A DNA stretch of 64,000 nt from assembly GCA_905221605.1 (NCBI GenBank), contig CAJNDS010002419.1:1-64000 (forward strand). The letters are read 5' to 3'. How positions within the stretch are numbered: position 1 is the stretch's first letter; each line of letters starts with the position of its first letter. This document shows, piece after piece, positions 52,849-61,800 of the stretch. The translations under genes were made by a program, and so were the position numbers. The notes below the pieces were generated by a model that ran no database searches, was not told the DNA's origin, and saw nothing but the letters and a program-made list of their open reading frames with translations. Source of the DNA: Symbiodinium natans (lineage: Eukaryota; Sar; Dinophyceae; Suessiales; Symbiodiniaceae).

Positions 52849-55800
52849 GCAACCTCCACATTTCGGCACAGGGCTTTAAGGGTCTTTGGTTTTCGCGTGT
52901 TGGGCTTAGGGCGTTTCTGGGTTTCAGGGTTTCAGGGTTAGCATATGCTTGAGGAGTTTAGAGTCTGCAGGGTTCTACGGTGTGGGGTTTCAGGGCACAA
53001 GGGCCCCTACGACAAATGGGCAAGTCCTTCGCCTCCGTTCTTTGTGCGCCCTACCCTTTCTTTTCTTTTTGTGGCGTTAAAGGCGTTAGGTTGGCAAGAT
53101 GGAGCCGCATTATGCCGAACTTGATGCACGCTTCTACTTCCCGGGTAAACAAAAACCTAGGTGCGGTCCGTTAAGCGTGCTAGTCTACCACCATGATGCG
53201 TGAGACCTCAGAGCCTGCTCTCTTCTGGGAGGAAGGGGTGTGCTTTGGGGGAGGGGGGGGGGCATGATTTCATGAAATCAGAAGATTAGAAGGTACCCAA
53301 AAGAGAAATCTGGCTGTGTGACCTTGTCCAGACCCTCCATAGGTAGATGCGGAAGCCCAAACCCAGACCGCTATTCTTTACACCCTGAACCCTACGTTTG
53401 GCTCCGAATTCCGGAATGCACCATCACTTTTGGGTAGCATATGTACTCTGGTTGTGAATAAAATCAGTAAGGTATGCTATAGGGGTCGGAAGAATTACTA
53501 ATGGTGTCCCTTCTGGCTCCTATATTTTTCCCTTATGGCCCCTATATAACACTACTAAACTACAATAACCCCCACCCCCCCCCCCCCCCCCCCCTCCCCC
53601 AAAAAAACCTATTGCAATTATTGACGCCCCTGTGTTAGGGATACTCCGGGTATTGCTTTGGGCCCTTAATTTGTGTAGGGTATATAAGCGGTATATAAGG
53701 GGCACTTTTTCAGGGGCCCATACTAAGGGAACATGTAACTACCCTTAGAGTAGGGTTTAGGGTTTAGGGTTTAGGGTTTACGGTTTCGGGTTTAGGGTTT
53801 AGGGTTGAGGGTTGAGGGTTTAGGGCCTCCTTGTTTTGGTTCAGCGAACTGACAAGGCGGCAGTTCCGGGCGGCGCCAATGAGAAGGCTCGCAGCTCAGG
53901 TTAGGGCTTAGCCGGTTGAGGGTTTAGATCTTCGAAGGATTTAGGGTTCAGGGTTTAGGGTTTAGGGTTTGGGTCGGTTGAGGGTTTAGATCTTCGAAGG
54001 ATTTAGGGTTCAGGGTTTAGGGTTCAGGGTTTGGGTCGGTTGAGGGTTTAGATCTTCGAAGGATTTAGGGTTCAGGGTTTAGGGTTCAGGGTCTGGGCCG
54101 GTTGAGGGCTTAGATCTTCGAAGGATTTAGGGTTCAGGGTTTAGGGTTCAGGGTTTGGGTCGGTTGAGGGTTTAGATCTTCGAAGGATTTAGGGTTCAGG
54201 GTTTAGGGTTTAGGGTTTGGGTCGGTTGAGGGTTTAGATCTTCGAAGGATTTGGGGTTCAGGGTTTAGGGTTCAGGGTTTGGGTCGGTTGAGGGTTTAGA
54301 TCTTCGAAGGATTTAGGGTTCAGGGTTTAGGGTTTAGGGTCTGGGTCGGTTGAGGGTTTAGATCTTCGAAGGATTTAGGGTTCAGGGTTTAGGGTTCAGG
54401 GTTTGGGTCGGTTGAGGGTTTAGATCTTCGAAGGATTTAGGGCTCAGGGTTTAGGGTTTAGGGTCTGGGTCGGTTGAGGGTTTAGATCTTCGAAGGATTT
54501 AGGGTTCAGGGTTTAGGGTTCAGGGTTTGGGTCGGTTGAGGGTTTAGATCTTCGAAGGATTTAGGGTTCAGGGTTTAGGGTTCAGGGTTTGGGTCGGTTG
54601 AGGGTTTAGATCTTCGAAGGATTTGGGGTTCAGGGTTTAGGGTTCAGGGTTTGGGTCGGTTGAGGGTTTAGATCTTCGAAGGATTTAGGGTTCAGGGTTT
54701 AGGGTTTGGGTCTGGGTCTTTGGGTTGTGTGTCCTTGTACTTCGGATCTGAGGGGCTCCTCCTCAGACAAGCTAGAACCCGTAGCATCAAGTCCGTAACC
54801 CTTCAATAACAGAACCCAAGCCATAAACCTAGACCCCGATATCCTACACTCTACACCGCTGACTTGCCCTCAAAGTCCCAAAGCCCCTGTAGACCCTACA
54901 TCCTAAACCCGGTACACACCTAGACACGAGACTTGGACCTTACCCCTGGCCCTTGGTCCCCTTTAACATCTGCGAATCATTCTTTTATGGAAAGCTGTGG
55001 AAGTCTTGATGAAGGCTGTCAACGTGGTCATGGACATTTTCTCTTCGCATCTGTTACCTTTATGAAGAATGCTGAAACGTTCATGAAAGCTGAAAAGCAA
55101 AGTATTCTTTGTGAAAGTCGCAACATTCTTCGTCAAGGAGAATGATCAAAAACATGTTTGGCGTGAGGCCGGTTTCGGGCTTAGGGCTTGCGGGTGGGGG
55201 GGGGGGGGGGGGCGCGGGGGTATTCCCCACAAGGAACTAGCTACAACTGGGGGTCTACCCAACAGCCCTACCACCCAAAACCCCAAGCCCTAATCTGCAG
55301 GAGGAATCCGCAGGCAGTCGTGTTTGCTCTTCGAGTCACCCTAAACCTAAACCCTAAAGCCTAAAGCCTAAATCCTAAACGCTAAACCCTAAACCCTAGA
55401 CCTAAACACTAAACCCTAAACCCTAAACCCTAAACCCTAAACCCTAAACCCTAAACCCTAAACCCTAAACCCTAAACCCTAAACCCTAAACCCTAAACCC
55501 TAAACCCTAAACCCTAAACCCTAAACCCTAAACCCTAAACCCTAAACCCATTCAAGGGGAGGTTTAGGGTCTAGGCCGGCATCTGAGGTCGACAAGCTGA
55601 TGGAGAAGCTGAACAACATGGTTGGCTTGACAAAGGCTCAGCTGGGCCGGAAACATCACCGCTTGAGTAGTAGCACTTGGAGGTTCAGGGGGTTTAGGGT
55701 TTCGGGTTTAGAGTTTAGGGTTTAGGGTTTAGGGTTTAGGGTTTAGGGTTTAGGGTTTAGGGTTTAGGGTTTAGGGTACTTATAACTCAATTCTGAGTGC

Positions 55801-58800
55801 AGTTATAACCCACGTATAAGCCCCTCCACCTAGCTGGGTGGAAGAGGCCCAGCCAACTCCGGAACCTGGCTGGGTGGAAGAGGCAGCGGGCCAGATTGCT
55901 TTGGATCCAGATGCTCAAGGAGCAGTGCCCGAACCGACGCCCAAGCCAAAGCGCACCCGGGGCCTGGTCCTGAAGACATTGTGCCCCAAGTCGAAGGAAG
56001 GAGGAGGATGAAGCAAAAAAAGGGCCTGCAGTGCCAAGTGGCACGAGAAGTACCTCTCGAAAGGGGTCCCACGTGAGAGTGCCCCCTCGAAGAGCATCTT
56101 CGGCAGGGGCCGAGGCTTCGGCAGGGTCTGAGGAGCCAGCAGTACCCTAACAGGGATAGAAATTGCGTCACTAAGTACCATGAATCTCCAAGCACTCCGC
56201 TAGTAGCAGGTCAAACGCAGTGCCAGAGGCATACCAAATAAGGTTCAGGAAAGTACCTATAGCAGTGCTATGAGTGGAGTCGTGCTTCATGGCATGGCTT
56301 GGTCAGGTCGAGGATGCCAAGTGGTACCCGTTTTTTCCATCTCAGGATCCCTTTTTTCAGAGGCCCTCGAAGGCGCAACCGTTGCTGGGAACCCTAAACC
56401 CTAAACCCTAAACCCTAAACCCTAAACCCTAAACCCTAAACCCCTAAACCCTAAACCCTAAACCCTAAACCCTTGCTGAACATTCCCGGGCCACACCTAG
56501 AACCTTCAACCCGTGTAGGTGAAAGCTGGTATGGCCGAGCTCCGCGCCATGGTGGAGTTCGACCAATGGCGCCATGGCTCAGGGGTTTAGGGTTTAGGGT
56601 TTAGGGTTTTTTTGGATTTAGGGGTTCAGGGTTGAGGGTTCTAGGTTTCAGGGTTCAGGGTTTTCGGGCTTAGGGTTTCAGGGTTTAGGGGTTTTGGGTT
56701 GAGGAGATTCGGGGTTCAGGGTTTCAGGGTTTGGGGCCTGGGGTTTGGGGCTACTATGTAGGGTTTAAACCCTAAACCCTAAACTCTAAACCCTAAACTC
56801 TAAACCCTAAACCCTAAACTTGTACCGAAGGTGGGGTGTACTTGACTCCGAGGCGCAAGAAGCTCCTCCCGGACGCCAAGTCGCTCATGGGTCAGTCCTT
56901 CCACATGCAGTTCCTGGGCAATCCAGGTGCTGCCGCCCAGTGGTACCCTTTTCCCTTTTTGTTGGTTCAAGGTTCCCTTATAACTAGGATGCCCTGTAGT
57001 ACCCTTATTCCCTTTTTGGGGGGTTTAGGTTCCCTTAGAAACCCCTTGATGCAAAACAGGGCACCCTTTTTCAGCCCAGGTTACTGGGCAGCCTAGATAA
57101 AGTAACCAACCCAAAAAAGGGTGCCCTTATCGTAATTATGGCTATTGGGCTACCGGGTCAAAGATTCTTTGAGAGAGGGGCGGTGTCGGATCCAGGGGCT
57201 AAGAACCCTAAACCCTAAACCCTGAACCCTAAACCCTAAACCCTAAACCCTAAACCCTAAACCCTAAACCCTAAACCCTAAGAGGGTTTAAGGTTTAGGG
57301 GCCAGGGCTGAGGGGCTCAAGGCTTTCAGTGAGCTTCTATACGGCTTAGGGTTTGCAAGTGTGACTTGCTGGTGCTTCTCTAAACCCTAAACCCTAAACC
57401 CCAAACCCTAAACCCTAAACCCTAAACCCCAAACCCTAAACCCTAAACCTGAACAAGAAGCCCTATGTTTGAGATGATTATGTGGGCGGTTGATTTACGA
57501 ATCTTGAGCCTCGAGCTCCGAACCCTGAGCCCTATGAAGCCTAGCCCTCCATCCTGTCTAGGGTTTAGGGTTTAGGATTAAACAGGACTCAGGGTTTAGC
57601 GTACAGGGTTCAGGGTAAAGTAGAGTTCAGGGCGTAGGGTTAAGGATTTAGGGTTTTCTGTTCAGGGCTTAGGGCTTAGTGAGTACCTTTTAAGGACACG
57701 AAACGTAAGGCTTCGTAGGAGAAAAAGGAACCCCAAACTACCCAAAATCTGTAGGCTAGCCCTAAACCCTAAACCCTAAACCCTAAACCCTAAACCCTAA
57801 ACCCTACTAAACCCTACTAAACCCTAAACCCTAAACCCTAAACCCTAAAGCCTAAACCCTAAACCCTAAACCCGAACCCTAAACCCTAAACCCTAAACCC
57901 TACACCCACACAAAACCACGCAGGAACTGGCAAGACCGTCGTCGCGCGCATCGTCGGAGAACTCCTTGTGGAGATGGGCGTTATCGCGAAGGTGGGGGGG
58001 GGGGGTTTTAAGCTTTAACCTCAGGGGGTTTGGGGTTAAGGGTTTAGGGGTTTAGGGTTTAGGGGTTTAGGGGTATAGGGGTTTAGGGGTTTAGGGGTTT
58101 AGGGGTTTAGGGGTTTAGGGGTTTAGGGGTTTAGGGGTTTAGGGGTTTAGGGGTTTAGGGGTTTAGGGGTTTAGGGGTTTAGGACTTAGGGTTCAGGTTA
58201 CTCTGCGCCCCAAAGAATCTTCAGACATTTTCTCAGCCCCCGAGCTTATTTTCGCCTACTTGCAGCCAGATGCGTTCTTCCCACGTTCCCTTGTCCAAAG
58301 AACTTGGTACCCGATGAGGTGCACGGGAGTTGTGGTGGTTTAGTCAAACACTGATTCCTAAACCCTAAGCCCTAAACCCCGAGCCTCTAAACCCTAATAC
58401 CCTCAAACCCTGAAACCCTAAAATCCCAACCCCTAAACCCCTGAAACTCGAACCACTTAGAGTCCTGCTAGAGTGGACCCTGTGCGACATCTTGCATGGC
58501 CCGGAAAAAAAAAGCTAAGAGCTTCGGGACTCAGAGTTTTGCACATATGATTTGCATGTATCATTTGCAGTGGTGTTTAGATTTATATTTATGGGGGGAG
58601 TTCAGGGTCATCGACCACGGGCTCTGTCGTGGGTAACTATTCTTGCGCGCTGGGTTGCTGCTAAGGAGTTTAACTTCTGGAAGCTGGCTTAGGGTTTAGG
58701 GTTTAGGGTTTAGGGTTTGGGGTTTGGGGTTTAGGGTTTAGGGTGGGGTTTGGGGTGAGAGCTGCAACCCCAAAACCCTGAAGCCCTGAGCCCGCAGGCT

Positions 58801-61800
58801 TGGGTTTGAGGATTGAAGCTATATCCTTGCTATGGCAACAGCAGCTAAGCTAGTAGCAACCCAAAGCCCTAAGGCCTAGATTCCCAAACCCTCCCACTAG
58901 CCGCAACCCAGGAAGGTCGGAGTACCCTAAACCCTAAACCTTGGGTGCTAGACCCTAAACCCTAAACCCTACACCCTAAACCCGAGACCCTAAACCCTAA
59001 ACCCTAAACCCTAAACCCTAAACCCTAAACCCAGAGTAAACCCAGGAAGGCGACGAAACCATCTTCAATGAAGTCTCGCGAGCGGACCTTGTCGCGGAGT
59101 ACACGGGCCAGACAGCTCCAAAGGCCGAACTTCTGTGGGTTTTCTTATTGTTGGTTAGTAGGAAATGAGGGAAGAAGGCACCCTATATCCCCCTATATAT
59201 AATATATACCCTTTTGAGGGACTATACAGGGTACCTCATTCCCTCATCCCCTACTAACCAACAGTAAGTATTTGGGGGAAATTTCGGGGTTGAGAGCTCG
59301 GGTGTTTGTAGCGCTTTGGGAGGAGCGACCTAGAGCCCTACACCCAGCAAACATCATTTCCGTCTTCTTAAACCCTAAACCCTAAACCCGAAACCCGAAA
59401 CCCGAAACCCTAAACCCTAAACCGTAAACCCTTCACTAAAATTGCGTTGCTGTGACGGCCCGGCTCGAAGTTCTGAGTGCCGCACCGAGTCGGAAGCGAG
59501 CCGTGCAGGTGATTGGTGCCGTGGAGAAAGCGACGGGAGGCGTGCTCTTCATCGATGAAGCCTACTCCTTGAAGAAGGAGACGGGTTTAGGGTTTAGGGT
59601 TTAGGGTTTAGCGGCGCTGCCAAAACCCTGAACCCCTTCAAAGTCACTGCAAGCAGCCATATCCTGAGGTTTTTTTCGCAGCGCATTTGGGCGTTGCCGG
59701 TAAACTACCAAGGTACATCCTGAACCTAAACCCTAAACCCCAAACCCTAAACCTTAAAACCGGACCAACATCCAGGAGGGCAAGGACAAGTTTGGCCAAG
59801 AGGCGGTCGACACCCTGATCAAGGAGATTGAGGACAAGCGGGACAAGGCATTGCTTCTGATTTAGGGTTGAGGGTTTAGGGTTTCGGGTTTAGGGTTTAG
59901 GGTTCGGGGTTCCAAACCTCTCCAAACCCTTCCAAACCCCACCAAACCCGACGAACCTACGAACTACAACCCCCAAACCCTAAACCCTAAACCCTAAACC
60001 CAATAAACCCTAATTCCATTCGGGCTTGGTTCCGAGCCCTCAGGTCAAATTTCTATGAGCTCCTGGCTACAGGATGTACCCTAAACCCCAAACCCTAAAC
60101 CCCAAACCCCAAACCCTGAAACCTAAACCCTAAACTCCTAAGCCCCCGTTATTCAGAGGGCGGGAGAGCGGAGTTTGACATTATTTCCAATCCTGAAGCC
60201 AACCCTCTCTCTTCGTAGTAGGTGAGGGACATGCAAAAACCCAAAGCCCTCAGCATGTCAATCTCCCTCCCCCCCCCCCCCCCCCCCCCCCTACAGTCAT
60301 CCCGGGAGAGCGTCTACAGGGCCCCCACTATGAAGCCCCACGGTTAAGATGGGATCCTTGTACCCTAAACCCTAAACCCCAAACCCACATTTCCCCGCCA
60401 AGAACGGGTAAGATGGGATCCTTGTAGTTCACTAGGGTTTAGGGTTATAAGGGTTCAGGGACTAGGGTTTAGGGTTTAGGGTTTAGGGTTAGGGTAAACA
60501 CGAAAGAATTCCACGAGGGCCTCTGACTATCTTGGTAGCCCGGTGGCACCCTGTTGCCCTTTTCTTGCTTCAAGGTTCCCATGTAAAGTAACCAGCCCCA
60601 AAAGAGGGCCCCCTTACTACAACAAGGTTCCTGGGCTGCCAAGGTTTTTAACGTTCAATGTTTGGCTGCTTCTCTCACCTAAACCCTAAACCCTAAAACC
60701 TAAAACCTAAACCCTAAAACCTGTAGGTACTTCTCTTGGCAGCCTGAGTTACTTAGAAAGGTGGGGGGTGGGCCCTCCAAGCACGAACTTAGGGTTTAGG
60801 GCTTAGGGTTTAGGGTTTGGGGTTTCGGGTTTCGGGTTTAGGGTTTAGAGTTGGAGTCCAGCTACCAATCCGGACAACTGCCCAAACCGGTCATGTTGGG
60901 CCTCTTCTCTCCGGGCGTAAGAAGCCCGCGGCACTGCGCAGGGTGGGCTTCGGGAAGAAGTTGGCCGGTAAGTGCCCTGAACACCCTAAACCCTAAACCC
61001 TAAGCCCTAAACCCCACAAAAAACTAATACTTGGAGGTTCGTGGTACTTAAGTACCCGAAAAGGCTTATAATTGGGTTAAAAGTTCGCGATAAGGTTACT
61101 AAGTACCATGAACCTCCGAGTAAGGTTTCGGGTGAAGGTGTGTAAGAAATCCTAAACCCTGAACCCTAAGACCCCAACAAGGTTTGGGGTGAAGGTGCGT
61201 CGGCCGCCCAAACTCCCCAGCTCCACTGCAGGTGATCGCCATCTTCGCAGGCCTGGAGTCTAGGAGAGAACGGAGGTTCAACCCTGGACCCTGAACGGCC
61301 TGAAACCCTAGGGTTTAGGGTTTAGGCTTTAGGGTTTAGGGTCTAGGGTTTGGCTTAGGGATGGTAGAAAGAAGTCGCGCCTTGAATGCATCAACTCTTG
61401 CGATCCAGAAGTGACGCACAAACCCTGTAATCCTAAACCCTAAGCCCTAAGTCCTAAGTCCTAACCCCCCCCTGAACCATGTCGGATCCGGTCGTCATGC
61501 CTCAAACCTGTTTTGATACTTTAATGGAACTCCCTAAACCCTAAACCCTAAACCCTAAACCCTAAACCCTAAATACCCTTATCAGTATCGGTTTTTGAGA
61601 AAGTATACGAGAGCCTTGAGGGCCCAAATCCCAAAGCTGAAGCACCCTTCGCCCCCTTGGGTCTTCTCTTTTTTTTCTTAGACCTTTCCCCTTGCCCTAG
61701 CCCTAAACCCTAAACCCTAAACCCTAAACCCTAAACCCTAAACCCTACATCCTGAGCGACCATGGGCTTGGCGCTAAAATCATCCTCGTCCCTTCAGACC

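Noticed and set aside
53911-54711. CRISPR-like array
   Set aside because: Units are contiguous 62-bp copies with no unique spacers, in a eukaryotic intron.
55830-56195. Minus-strand frames of 85-121 codons
   Set aside because: The plus-strand readings have more protein-like composition; the minus-strand frames are shadows of it.
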